6,547 nt of DNA from Rhizobiaceae bacterium (GCA_020696915.1 JAJFMR010000168.1:1-6547); one strand, 5' to 3'. Counted from the first letter of the stretch, positions 1-6,045 are shown. Program-made: numbers and translations. The notes: generated from the sequence alone by a model not told the origin.

Positions 1-776
1 TCAGGAGGCAACTCGAGGCGATGGACGATGGCGGGCTGGTTGTGGTGGCGGTTCCCGCGCCGCCGTTCCGGTGCCCGCCCGGGCCGTATGAGCGGGTCTG
101 TCTCATTGCCCATTACCTGAAGGCGGCGAAGCCGAAGTCGAAGATTCTGGTCCTCGACGCCCAGGACAGTTTCTCCAAGCAGAAGCTTTTCGAGGAGGCC
201 TGGGAAAATCTCTATCCCGGGATGGTCGAGCGTGTGCCTGGCTCGATGTCGGGCCGGGTTCGCGCCGTCGATCCCGGCACGATGACCGTCTCCACCGATT
301 TCGACGACCACAAAGCATCGGTCGCCAACATCATTCCGCCGCAGAAAGCGGCGGAGGCGGCGCTGGCCGCGGGTCTCGACGGCGGCACCGGATGGTGCGC
401 CGTCGATCCGCTGACCTTCGAGTCGAAGCTTGCAAAAGGCGTCTATGTCATCGGCGATTCGAGCCTGGCCGGGGCGATGCCGAAATCGGGCTTCAGCGCC
501 AGCATGCAGGGCAAGGTGTGCGCCGCGGCGATAATGTCGCGGATCGCCGGCATTGAACCGGTGCCGACCAAGCTCATCAATGTCTGCTACAGCCTGGCTG
601 CGCCGGAGTACGGATTCTCGATTGCCGACGTGTTCATCCAGAAACCGGACGGCATCGAGCTTGTCGTGAAGGACGGACGAACGACGGCGCTCGGCGCTGC
701 CCAAGAGGTGCTGCGGCGCGAAGCAGACCATGCGCGGTCATGGTACGACACCCTCACCGCCGAGCTGTTCGGGTGA
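1..776 (+). CDS. fccB: Flavocytochrome c sulfide dehydrogenase, flavoprotein subunit (FccB/SoxF), 5'-truncated by window edge
   Basis: The FAD-containing subunit of flavocytochrome c oxidises sulfide to sulfur in the periplasm and passes electrons to its cytochrome partner (FccA/SoxE). The frame is open from base 3 with no stop, so the ATG at 21 is internal; 257 residues are visible, against about 420-430 for the family. Counting the first full codon as residue 1, the two family cysteines that form the redox-active disulfide beside the flavin are both present: C24 in RCPPGPYER and C195 in NVCYSLAAPEYG. An FAD-contacting segment, VIGDSSLAGAMPKSG, lies near residues 149-163. The last ~70 residues match the C-terminal FCSD flavin-binding domain (KLINVCYSL to WYDTLTAELFG). 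The N-terminal Rossmann fold and the signal peptide must lie upstream. An extra cysteine (C33) follows the first motif. soxY and soxZ follow in the same direction, which supports a sulfur-oxidation role. The family call is firm; the exact substrate is inferred. Confidence 0.93.
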   Translation, partial: RRQLEAMDDGGLVVVAVPAPPFRCPPGPYERVCLIAHYLKAAKPKSKILVLDAQDSFSKQKLFEEAWENLYPGMVERVPGSMSGRVRAVDPGTMTVSTDFDDHKASVANIIPPQKAAEAALAAGLDGGTGWCAVDPLTFESKLAKGVYVIGDSSLAGAMPKSGFSASMQGKVCAAAIMSRIAGIEPVPTKLINVCYSLAAPEYGFSIADVFIQKPDGIELVVKDGRTTALGAAQEVLRREADHARSWYDTLTAELFG

Positions 777-811
777 ACGCACCCGGCAGCTGAACGGCAT
801 CGGATCGAAGG

Positions 812-841
812 TTGAAAACGCTTACCGCATGACGAGATACA
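812..841 (+). promoter_or_regulatory. Weak candidate promoter ahead of soxYZ
   Basis: The 132-base gap between fccB and soxY contains TTGAAA at 812-817 and GATACA at 836-841, separated by 18 bases. Both boxes match sigma-70 consensus only partly. soxYZ could equally be read through from fccB, since there is no clear terminator in the gap. Nothing else was found between 777 and 908. Confidence 0.18.
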
Positions 842-908
842 ACGGCAGGAAACAAAGCGGCAGGCGTGTTTCATCCTCCGCCTCCTCGGTCAGCAGGGGC
901 TTTCACGG

Positions 909-1388
909 ATGAAAGGCGCGGCAGCGAGACCCCCGAACCGCCGCCAGGTCATCGCGCTCGGCGTCGGCGGCGTCATGCTTTCGGCCCTTCCGGAGCCAGT
1001 CGGCGCCACGCAAGACGAGGTTTCGGCGGCGATAGCGAAACTGTTCGGCTCCGGCGCCATAATCGACGGGCGCGTCATGCTCGAAATTCCGAAACTGGCG
1101 GAAACCGGCTTTTCGGTGCCCGTGTCGGTCAGCGTCGAAAGCCCGATGACCGAGGCGGATCACGTCAGCCGGATAGCCATTTTTTCGGAGCAGAATCCGC
1201 GGCCGAGGATCGTCGAGGCGTTTTTCTCCCCGGCGTCCGGCGCGGCGAGCCTGGAAACCAGGATCCGCCTGTCCGGGAGCCAGGGCGTGGTTGCCATAGC
1301 GCAAATGTCCGACGGCTCGCTATGGAGGGCGAGGCAGGAGATCGAGGTCATCGTCGGCGCCTGCAAGCCGCCGCCGGCAAGGCGGTGA
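909..1388 (+). CDS. soxY: SoxY, sulfur-carrier subunit of SoxYZ, with atypical C-terminus
   Basis: SoxY carries sulfur intermediates covalently on a cysteine at the tip of a flexible C-terminal arm, in complex with SoxZ, in the periplasm. This protein has 159 residues, a usual length. Residues 1-33 form a twin-arginine-type signal: NRRQVIALGVGG (10-21), a short hydrophobic stretch, and a likely cleavage near VGA-TQ. The mature part begins with a helix (DEVSAAIAKLFG) followed by beta-sandwich strands containing GFSVPVSVSVESPM (67-80), typical of SoxY. There is a single cysteine, C152, in VGAC. The usual ending is GGCGG, with two residues after the cysteine. Here the glycine before the cysteine is alanine, and seven residues (KPPPARR) follow it. 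The start at 909 is supported by AGGGG at 895-899, nine bases upstream. soxZ follows two bases after the stop. The SoxY call is strong; full carrier function is less sure because of the tail. Confidence 0.88.
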   Translation: MKGAAARPPNRRQVIALGVGGVMLSALPEPVGATQDEVSAAIAKLFGSGAIIDGRVMLEIPKLAETGFSVPVSVSVESPMTEADHVSRIAIFSEQNPRPRIVEAFFSPASGAASLETRIRLSGSQGVVAIAQMSDGSLWRARQEIEVIVGACKPPPARR

Positions 1389-1390
1389 CC

Positions 1391-1711
1391 ATGCGCGAGA
1401 ACCGGATCAGGGTGCCGAAGGAAGCGGCCGCCGGAGAGATCGTGGAGGTGCGCGCAATGATCATGCATCCCATGGAAACGGGGTTCAACGTGGACGACCA
1501 GGGCGCCGTCATTCCCGTCAACATCGTCGCCGAGTTCAAATGCGTCTATGACGGGAGGGAGGTGTTCCGCGCCCGCCTCGAACCGGGGCTCTCGGCCAAT
1601 CCGCTTTTCATCTTTCACCTCAGGGCGACGCGCACGGCGCCGGTCGAGTTCCTGTGGCGCGACCAGGACGGGGACCTCACCACGGCCTCCGCCACGCTGA
1701 CGGTCCGTTAA
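1391..1711 (+). CDS. soxZ: SoxZ, partner subunit of the SoxYZ sulfur carrier
   Basis: SoxZ is the non-carrier half of the periplasmic SoxYZ heterodimer. It has no export signal of its own and is thought to leave the cell bound to SoxY through SoxY's Tat signal. The 106-residue product is of normal family length. It shows the hallmark HPMETGF (residues 26-32), then FKCVYDGREVF, GLSANPLFIFHL and FLWRDQDGD, all in the expected order for the SoxZ immunoglobulin-like fold. Two starts are possible. ATG at 1391 has AAGG at 1379-1382 eight bases upstream and lies two bases after the soxY stop. GTG at 1385 would give a GTGA overlap with soxY and two extra residues, but poor ribosome-binding spacing, so ATG is preferred. 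The pair is clearly co-transcribed. Confidence 0.93.
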   Translation: MRENRIRVPKEAAAGEIVEVRAMIMHPMETGFNVDDQGAVIPVNIVAEFKCVYDGREVFRARLEPGLSANPLFIFHLRATRTAPVEFLWRDQDGDLTTASATLTVR

Positions 1712-1718
1712 ACCGGAG

Positions 1719-1737
1719 CGCTTCGATCCACGAAGCG
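1719..1737 (+). terminator. Hairpin just after soxZ, possible terminator without a T-run
   Basis: Eight bases after the soxZ stop there is a perfect 7-bp inverted repeat, CGCTTCG and CGAAGCG, with a 5-base loop. The position suits transcript termination or 3'-end protection. No T-run follows, so it is not a textbook intrinsic terminator. Confidence 0.35.
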
Positions 1738-1805
1738 ACGAGGCGGCCCAGCCGGATCGGTTCCGATACTAAGGCAATCAACGACGGCGGCAGGCACGTC
1801 TTTTT

Positions 1806-1820
1806 CAGCGCATGGCGCTG
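1806..1820. other. Short perfect hairpin between convergent operons
   Basis: CAGCGC and GCGCTG form a 6-bp stem around a 3-base loop, in the gap between soxZ and the 3' end of the leftward operon. On the plus strand five T's precede it, so on the minus strand the stem is followed by A's rather than T's. It could mark the end of either transcript, but it lacks the downstream U-tract of an intrinsic terminator. Confidence 0.25.
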
Positions 1821-1862
1821 TAATCCTTTCCCGTCACGGTACGCGGGACGACTTCGAACAGG

Positions 1863-2567
1863 TCAGACAACCCGGACCTCGATCTCGCCGACGCCCTCGA
1901 CATGGCCGCTGAGCACGTCGCCGCGCTCCACCGCCGCAACGCCGGACGGCGTTCCCGACATGATGATGTCGCCCGGCGCCAGCCTGAACAGGCCCGACAG
2001 GTAGCTGATCATCTCGGGCACCTTCCAGATCAGCTGGTTAAGGTCGCCGGTCTGCCGCCGCTTGCCGTTGACGTCGAGCCACACCGCGCCTTGCGAGGGG
2101 TGGCCAATGCGGCTGGCCGGTACCAGCGGCGAACACGGCGCGGAAGATTCGAACGCCTTGCCCACTTCCCAGGGACGGCCCATCTCCTTGGCCTTGCCCT
2201 GCAGGTCGCGCCTGGTCATGTCGAGGCCGACCCCATAGCCGAAGACGCAGTCAAGCGCCTGGTCGACTGGAATGTCGGTGCCGCCGCTGCCCAGCGCGAC
2301 CAGCATCTCGATCTCGTGATGGACGTCGCTCGTGGCGGCCGGATAGGGGAATTTGCCGTCGAGCACGATATTGTCGGGGTTCTTCTGGAAGAAGAAAGGC
2401 GGTTCCTTGTCCGGATCATGCCCCATCTCGACGGCGTGCGCGGCATAGTTGCGGCCGACGCAATAGATGCGGTGCACGGGGAAAAGCTGCCGCGTTCCGG
2501 TTACCGGCAGCGCCGGAGGCGCCGCAGGCTCGAAGACGTAACTCACTGCTGCGTTCTCGACATTCAT
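1863..2567 (-). CDS. Fumarylacetoacetate hydrolase (FAH) family protein, fumarylpyruvate-hydrolase-like
   Basis: A 234-residue cytosolic enzyme of the FAH superfamily, which cleaves C-C bonds in (or decarboxylates) acylpyruvate-type compounds using a divalent metal. The N-terminal lead-in is followed by IYCVGRNYAAHAVEMG (34-49), with the His-Glu pair (H44, E47) that forms the catalytic lid in relatives. Metal ligands are E85 and E87 in HHEIEM and D116 in GVGLDMTRRD. K137 and the GTPSGV loop (205-210) complete the site. All expected key residues are therefore present. The overall look, including PPFFFQKNPDNIV, is closest to fumarylpyruvate hydrolases of gentisate-type pathways, but neither a gentisate dioxygenase nor an isomerase is in view, so the substrate is open. 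The start ATG at 2567 has AGGAG at 2575-2579 seven bases upstream and overlaps the stop of the preceding permease gene as ATGA, implying coupled translation. It is the last gene of the leftward operon. Confidence 0.88.
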   Translation of the reverse strand: MNVENAAVSYVFEPAAPPALPVTGTRQLFPVHRIYCVGRNYAAHAVEMGHDPDKEPPFFFQKNPDNIVLDGKFPYPAATSDVHHEIEMLVALGSGGTDIPVDQALDCVFGYGVGLDMTRRDLQGKAKEMGRPWEVGKAFESSAPCSPLVPASRIGHPSQGAVWLDVNGKRRQTGDLNQLIWKVPEMISYLSGLFRLAPGDIIMSGTPSGVAAVERGDVLSGHVEGVGEIEVRVV

Positions 2568-3319
2568 TCCCTTGCTCCTGCGTAATAGTCGATTCTTGCC
2601 TCGGCGCGCTCGATCAGCGCGGCCACCAGTAAGGCGAAGCCGAACAGGATGATCGTCAGCGCCCAGAACTGGCTCATGCGGAAATTGCGCGAGAAGGTTT
2701 CGAACAACGCGCCGTAGCCGACGATGGAGACGAGCAGCTGGCCGATGACGACGCCCTTTACCCCGCGGATCAGCCCGAGCCTTATGCCGGCGAGGATTTC
2801 CGGCAGCGCCGCCAGAAGGATGACCTTGCCGTAGAGTGCCGGGCGCGACGCGCCGTAGGAGCGGGCCATCTCGATCAACGAGGGCGCTATGTGGCGGACC
2901 CCGGCGCGCGTGTCGAGCACGATGATCCATATGGCGAAGAGGAAAACGGCAGCGACGATCGTCCGCTCGCCGAAGCCGAACAGGATCATCAGGACGGGGA
3001 CGAGCGCGGAGAGCGGCGCGCTGGAGAAAATGTTGACCCACATGCCGAGCAGTTCGTCGGCAATCCTGACGCGGCCCATCAGTATGCCGAGCGGAATTCC
3101 GAAGCCGATCGCCAGCGCCATGCCGATGAGGAAGGCGCGCAGCGTCGTCACCGTTGCATCCTGCCAGGAAGGCTGGCGGACGAGATCGACGGCCGCCACG
3201 AGCACGTCGCTCAGCGGCGGCAGGATGAAGATGATCCCGGTCCGCCCGACGATCTCCCAGAGCACGCCCCAGAAGATAAGCGAGGCCATGGCCGGGACTC
3301 GACGGCCAAACAGCGTCAT
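2564..3319 (-). CDS. ABC transporter permease, NitT/TauT/SsuC type (second permease)
   Basis: A 251-residue inner-membrane permease of the binding-protein-dependent family (SsuC/TauC/NrtB-like). There are about six hydrophobic segments: roughly 12-33, 62-82, 94-114, 119-135, 184-204 and 218-236. The cytoplasmic EAA loop that docks the ATPase is well conserved: E150-M-A-R-S-Y-G156, then LPEILAGIRLG (172-182). It is taken to pair with the other permease encoded at 4123-4947 to form a heterodimeric channel. It starts 6 bases after the ATPase gene stops and overlaps the start of the hydrolase gene by 4 bases. The start at 3319 has only AAGG very close to the ATG as a ribosome site; an in-frame ATG ten codons later (before ASLIFWG) is possible but has no better site. 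The substrate cannot be read from the sequence. Confidence 0.9.
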   Translation of the reverse strand: MTLFGRRVPAMASLIFWGVLWEIVGRTGIIFILPPLSDVLVAAVDLVRQPSWQDATVTTLRAFLIGMALAIGFGIPLGILMGRVRIADELLGMWVNIFSSAPLSALVPVLMILFGFGERTIVAAVFLFAIWIIVLDTRAGVRHIAPSLIEMARSYGASRPALYGKVILLAALPEILAGIRLGLIRGVKGVVIGQLLVSIVGYGALFETFSRNFRMSQFWALTIILFGFALLVAALIERAEARIDYYAGARE

Positions 3320-3325
3320 GCCTTG

Positions 3326-4123
3326 TCAGTCCACATATTGCTTCAGCCCCTGCCAGATCTCCTCGACCGTATCGAGGTAATGGCGGTCGCGGCGGATGCG
3401 CTCCGGGTCGCCGGAGCGGTCGATGGCCGGTTCGATGATCTGCGAGACCCGGCCCGGCCGCGGCGACAGGAGCACGATGCGGTCGGAGATGTACACCGCC
3501 TCCTCGATCGAGTGGGTGACGAAGATGAAGGTCTTGTTCTGGGTGTTGCGGAGCCGGATCAGGTCTTCCTGGAACTTGCGGCGGTTCTGCTCGTCGACCG
3601 CCGAGAAGGGCTCATCGAGCAGCAGCACGTCGGCGTCGACGCAAAGCGCGCGCGCCAGCCCGACGCGCTGGCGCATGCCGCCCGACAGCTCATGCGGATA
3701 TTTCTGCTCGAAGCCCGAAAGGCCGACCTCGGCGACATAGCGCCGCGCGGTCTCGTCCCGCTCGCCCCTCGGCACGCCGCGCAGCTCGAGCCCGAAGGCG
3801 ACGTTGCGCAGCACGGTCGCCCAGGGCAACAGGGCGAAATCCTGAAATACGAAGGCGCGTTCCGGACCAGGCCCGCTGACCGCCTTCCCGTCGACCATGA
3901 CCGTACCTTTATCGGCGTCGAGCAGGCCGGCGACGATCTTCAGCAACGTGGTCTTGCCGCAGCCGCTGGGACCGAGCAGGCTGGTCAGCCTGCCGCGGGG
4001 AAAATCAAGCTCGATGCCGCGCAGCGCTTCGGTGCTGCCGTAGCTCTTGTCGACACCGCGGACCGCTACGATGGTGTCGTCCACCGGCAGGGAATGAAGC
4101 TTTTCTCGGGTTGCGGGACGCAT
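3326..4123 (-). CDS. ABC transporter ATP-binding protein, NitT/TauT/SsuB type
   Basis: A 265-residue ATPase that powers the importer from the cytoplasmic face. All nucleotide-binding motifs are intact: Walker A GPSGCGKTT (51-59), Q-loop Q94 in FVFQDFALLPW, signature LSGGMRQR (146-153), Walker B VLLLDEP (166-172), D-loop SAVD (174-177) and switch His H204 in VTHSIEEA. The FALLPW and THSIEEA wording is typical of the nitrate/sulfonate/taurine importer ATPases. The frame runs further upstream, but ATG at 4123 is chosen because GAGAGG (4130-4135) lies six bases before it and the ATG shares one base with the permease stop (TGATG), a coupling arrangement. The following permease gene starts 6 bases after its stop. 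Confidence 0.94.
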   Translation of the reverse strand: MRPATREKLHSLPVDDTIVAVRGVDKSYGSTEALRGIELDFPRGRLTSLLGPSGCGKTTLLKIVAGLLDADKGTVMVDGKAVSGPGPERAFVFQDFALLPWATVLRNVAFGLELRGVPRGERDETARRYVAEVGLSGFEQKYPHELSGGMRQRVGLARALCVDADVLLLDEPFSAVDEQNRRKFQEDLIRLRNTQNKTFIFVTHSIEEAVYISDRIVLLSPRPGRVSQIIEPAIDRSGDPERIRRDRHYLDTVEEIWQGLKQYVD

Positions 4124-4947
4124 CACCGGCCTCTCTTTTCGGGCCTGAAGACACGCGTCTCGAGCCATTGCAGGGCAACCAGCGTCAGGGTCGAAAGGGC
4201 GATGATCGAGGCGATCGTTGCATACATTTCGGCGTAATCGGCGCGCGAACGATGGAAGGTGATCAGGTCGCCGATGCCGGTCGGGGTGATCAGGAGTTCG
4301 GCCAGCACGACGCCGACGAAGCCGGCCGCCACGCCGAGCCGCAGGCCGGCGAAGATGACCGGGCTGGCGTCCGGAAGCACGATCCTGGTGATTTCCTGGC
4401 GGCGCGTGCCGAGGAAGGAACGGCACATCAGGAGGAGCGACCCGTTGACGTTGCGCACCGCCTTGTAGGTGTTGAGCACGATGACCGGCAAAGCGAGGAT
4501 CATGACGGCCAGCGTCTTTGCCGTCAGGCCGATGCCGTAGACGAAGGTGACCAGCGGGATAAAGGCTGCTACGGGCGCCGCCTGAAGGACGATGAACACG
4601 GGAACCAGAAGCCACTCGCCAGCCCGCGACAGCCCGCAGAGCGTGCCGATGCCGACACCGAGAAGGGCCGACAGCACCACGCCGAGCACCAGCGGCTGCA
4701 GGGTGGAAACATAGGCCTTCGGCAGGCTCCCGTCGGCGACCAGGCCGAAGAAGGCGACGGCCGTGTCGGAGAAGGTCGGAAAGGCGAAGCTCACCGGCAC
4801 GCGACCTGCCACTTCCCAGATTGCGGCAAAAAGGACGATCGACAGCAGCCTGAGCAGCGCCGGGCTGGCCAGCAGGCCAGCCGCCTGGCCCTGCGAGGCC
4901 CCGCCGATCAGCAGGGCTTCGCCTTCGCTGCTTCTGACTGAGTTCAT
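4123..4947 (-). CDS. ABC transporter permease, NitT/TauT/SsuC type (first permease)
   Basis: A 274-residue membrane protein of the same family as the permease at 2564-3319 but clearly diverged from it. A polar N-terminal tail of about 28 residues precedes hydrophobic segments near 29-50, 84-106, 112-136, 141-161, 199-222 and 243-262. The EAA-type loop is recognisable from its central glycine (G180 in SFLGTRRQE) and LPDASPVIFAGLRLG (191-205), but the usual glutamate six residues before that glycine is a methionine (M174). The start ATG at 4947 overlaps the stop of the binding-protein gene as ATGA and is preceded by GGAAAG. Together with the second permease and the ATPase it would form one importer. 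Having two distinct permease genes flanking the ATPase gene is less common in this family than a single permease used as a homodimer. Confidence 0.9.
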   Translation of the reverse strand: MNSVRSSEGEALLIGGASQGQAAGLLASPALLRLLSIVLFAAIWEVAGRVPVSFAFPTFSDTAVAFFGLVADGSLPKAYVSTLQPLVLGVVLSALLGVGIGTLCGLSRAGEWLLVPVFIVLQAAPVAAFIPLVTFVYGIGLTAKTLAVMILALPVIVLNTYKAVRNVNGSLLLMCRSFLGTRRQEITRIVLPDASPVIFAGLRLGVAAGFVGVVLAELLITPTGIGDLITFHRSRADYAEMYATIASIIALSTLTLVALQWLETRVFRPEKRGR

Positions 4948-5933
4948 TTCTTTCCGAGCTTGGCCAGGGCCCGGTCCAGCGGCGCGGTATCCCAGAAATC
5001 CTCGACCTTCAGGGATGCGGGGTCGCCTTCGATCTGGCCGGCCAGACTGAAGAACCCGAAATCGTCGGCCGCCGCATCGATGCCGCCATTGAGCGGCAGG
5101 CTTCCGGCCTTGGCTGTCTCCTCGTAATAGGCGGCGATCTCGGCATCGGCTTCCGGGCCGAGGTCAGGCAGCAGCTTGTACTTGTTGCGGAACTCCACGG
5201 CCGCGGCGGGGTTGGCCGTAATCTCGCGGGCGGTCGAGATGATTTCCTCGACCAGGATGTCGACGTCGGCGGCACCCTTCGAAAGGTAGTCGGCGGTGGC
5301 GAAGAGACCCTCGTCGGTGGCGCTGAGATCCTCGACCGGCAGCAGGATGAACTTGCCGGGCGCTTCGGCTTCCAGGGCGCGGCGATTCGCGGCATCGACG
5401 ATCGAAGCCTTGATGGTGCCCTGCAGAAGGGCGTTGCGACGGACTTCGGAGCCCGGAACGTAGCTGACACTGCCGTAGGTGATGCCATGGTTCTTGGCCA
5501 TCAGGAGCATCACGGCTTCAGTTCCGGAGCCGCGCGCCTGGACGGCGATCTCCTGGCCGTCGAGATCCTTCCACTCCTTGTAAAACTCCCCATTGACGAC
5601 CGGAAAGAAACGCAGCGTCGAGATCTGCGTGAACATGCGGATCGGCACGCCGACTTTCTGGATCAGCGTATAGGGCGCGCCGATGCCGACATCGGCCTGG
5701 CCGCTGACAATTGCCTGGGCGGCCAGATCCTCGTCGTTGAGGATAATGAGCTCGACGTTGACGCCGCGCTCCTTCGCCCGCTCGATCGCGGCCAGCGTCT
5801 GGATGGATTCGATGCCCGGCAGGTCGCCGAAGGCGATGCGCATGTCACCGGCCGCAGCCGGCAGCACCCCAGCCCCCCCGACCGTCGCGGCAAGGGCCGC
5901 CGCCATCACCATGCGTCTGGTCATTCCGATCAT
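4944..5933 (-). CDS. Periplasmic substrate-binding protein of the ABC importer (NMT1/SsuA/TauA-like)
   Basis: The first gene of the leftward operon encodes the 329-residue periplasmic receptor that captures the substrate. The signal peptide spans about residues 1-29: MTRRMVMAAALAATVGG, then PAAAG as a likely cleavage site. TRRMVM is compatible with a twin-arginine signal but also with Sec. The mature protein has the layout of this two-lobed family: MRIAFGDLPGIESIQTLAAIERAKERG, LAAQAIVSGQADVGIGAPYTLIQ (70-92) and a second lobe starting near GQEIAVQARGSG (126-137). The frame could start eleven codons earlier (5966), but the ATG at 5933 has a strong GGGAGG site seven bases upstream that lies inside the longer reading, so 5933 is preferred. 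The substrate is unknown. Sulfonate, nitrate, pyrimidine and aromatic-acid receptors all share this fold, and the neighbouring FAH-family enzyme points mildly to an organic acid. Confidence 0.9.
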   Translation of the reverse strand: MIGMTRRMVMAAALAATVGGAGVLPAAAGDMRIAFGDLPGIESIQTLAAIERAKERGVNVELIILNDEDLAAQAIVSGQADVGIGAPYTLIQKVGVPIRMFTQISTLRFFPVVNGEFYKEWKDLDGQEIAVQARGSGTEAVMLLMAKNHGITYGSVSYVPGSEVRRNALLQGTIKASIVDAANRRALEAEAPGKFILLPVEDLSATDEGLFATADYLSKGAADVDILVEEIISTAREITANPAAAVEFRNKYKLLPDLGPEADAEIAAYYEETAKAGSLPLNGGIDAAADDFGFFSLAGQIEGDPASLKVEDFWDTAPLDRALAKLGKK

Positions 5934-5940
5934 TGCCGTT

Positions 5941-5946
5941 CCTCCC
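5941..5946 (-). promoter_or_regulatory. Ribosome binding site fixing the binding-protein start
   Basis: GGGAGG on the minus strand, seven bases before the ATG at 5933. It is the best ribosome site in the leader and rules against the upstream ATGs at 5966 and 5960. Confidence 0.85.
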
Positions 5947-5948
5947 AG

Positions 5949-5960
5949 TTGGTTGACCAT
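5949..5960. promoter_or_regulatory. Candidate GntR/FadR-type operator
   Basis: TTGGTTGACCAT contains inverted arms TGGT and ACCA around a 2-base centre. TTGGT/ACCAA arms are characteristic of FadR-subfamily GntR operators such as those of PdhR and LldR. It sits just downstream of the predicted leftward transcription start, next to the ribosome site of the binding-protein gene, where a bound repressor would block expression. The link to the divergently encoded GntR regulator is inferred from position. Confidence 0.45.
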
Positions 5961-5969
5961 TTTCATGAT

Positions 5970-5998
5970 TGGTTAGACTTTCAAAGTCGCTCGGTCAA
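5970..5998 (-). promoter_or_regulatory. Candidate promoter of the transporter-hydrolase operon
   Basis: On the minus strand TTGACC (5993-5998) and TAACCA (5970-5975) are 17 bases apart. The -35 box is good and the -10 box is weak. The -10 box overlaps a TTGGTTA half-site (5969-5975), which fits regulation by the neighbouring GntR protein. The predicted leader is about 30 bases. Confidence 0.45.
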
Positions 5999-5999
5999 G

Positions 6000-6031
6000 A
6001 CAGATTACGCCCGTTACAGATTACGCCCGTT
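6000..6031. repeat. Perfect 2 x 16 bp tandem repeat in the divergent promoter region
   Basis: ACAGATTACGCCCGTT occurs twice head to tail (6000-6015 and 6016-6031) without a mismatch or spacer. It lies directly upstream of the leftward -35 box and about 15 bases upstream of the rightward -35 box. At 16 bp the period is about one and a half helical turns. It could be a pair of binding sites for an additional regulator or a recent slippage duplication. Confidence 0.85.
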
Positions 6032-6045
6032 CAGGTGTAACAGCG

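Noticed and set aside
730..912. A 60-codon frame spanning the fccB-soxY gap
   Set aside because: It overlaps fccB out of frame, has Ser/Arg-rich low-complexity content and no convincing ribosome site.
866..1390. A long N-terminal extension of SoxZ in frame from 866
   Set aside because: The extension covers soxY in another frame and is Arg-rich with no domain. SoxZ of normal length begins at 1391 with a proper ribosome site.
2568..3041. An N-terminal extension of the FAH-family protein up to 3041
   Set aside because: It reads through the second permease gene in another frame. The ATG at 2567 has a good AGGAG site and overlaps the permease stop as ATGA.
2891..4237. A 448-codon plus-strand open frame opposite the permease and ATPase genes
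   Set aside because: Its product is rich in Arg, Asp, His and Glu with no fold-like pattern and no ribosome site, as expected for the antisense of GC-rich coding DNA. The minus-strand genes have full family motifs.
4124..4615. An N-terminal extension of the ATPase up to 4615
   Set aside because: It reads through the first permease gene in another frame. The ATG at 4123 has GAGAGG at correct spacing, and the family length is about 260 residues.
4111..4941. A 276-codon plus-strand open frame opposite the first permease gene
   Set aside because: The same kind of antisense artefact: low-complexity, charged composition opposite a clear membrane protein.
1863..5933. Naming the importer SsuABC or TauABC (sulfonate/taurine) because sulfur-oxidation genes are nearby
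   Set aside because: The two operons are convergent, with no shared promoter. No sulfonate monooxygenase or taurine dioxygenase is present, and the hydrolase points elsewhere.
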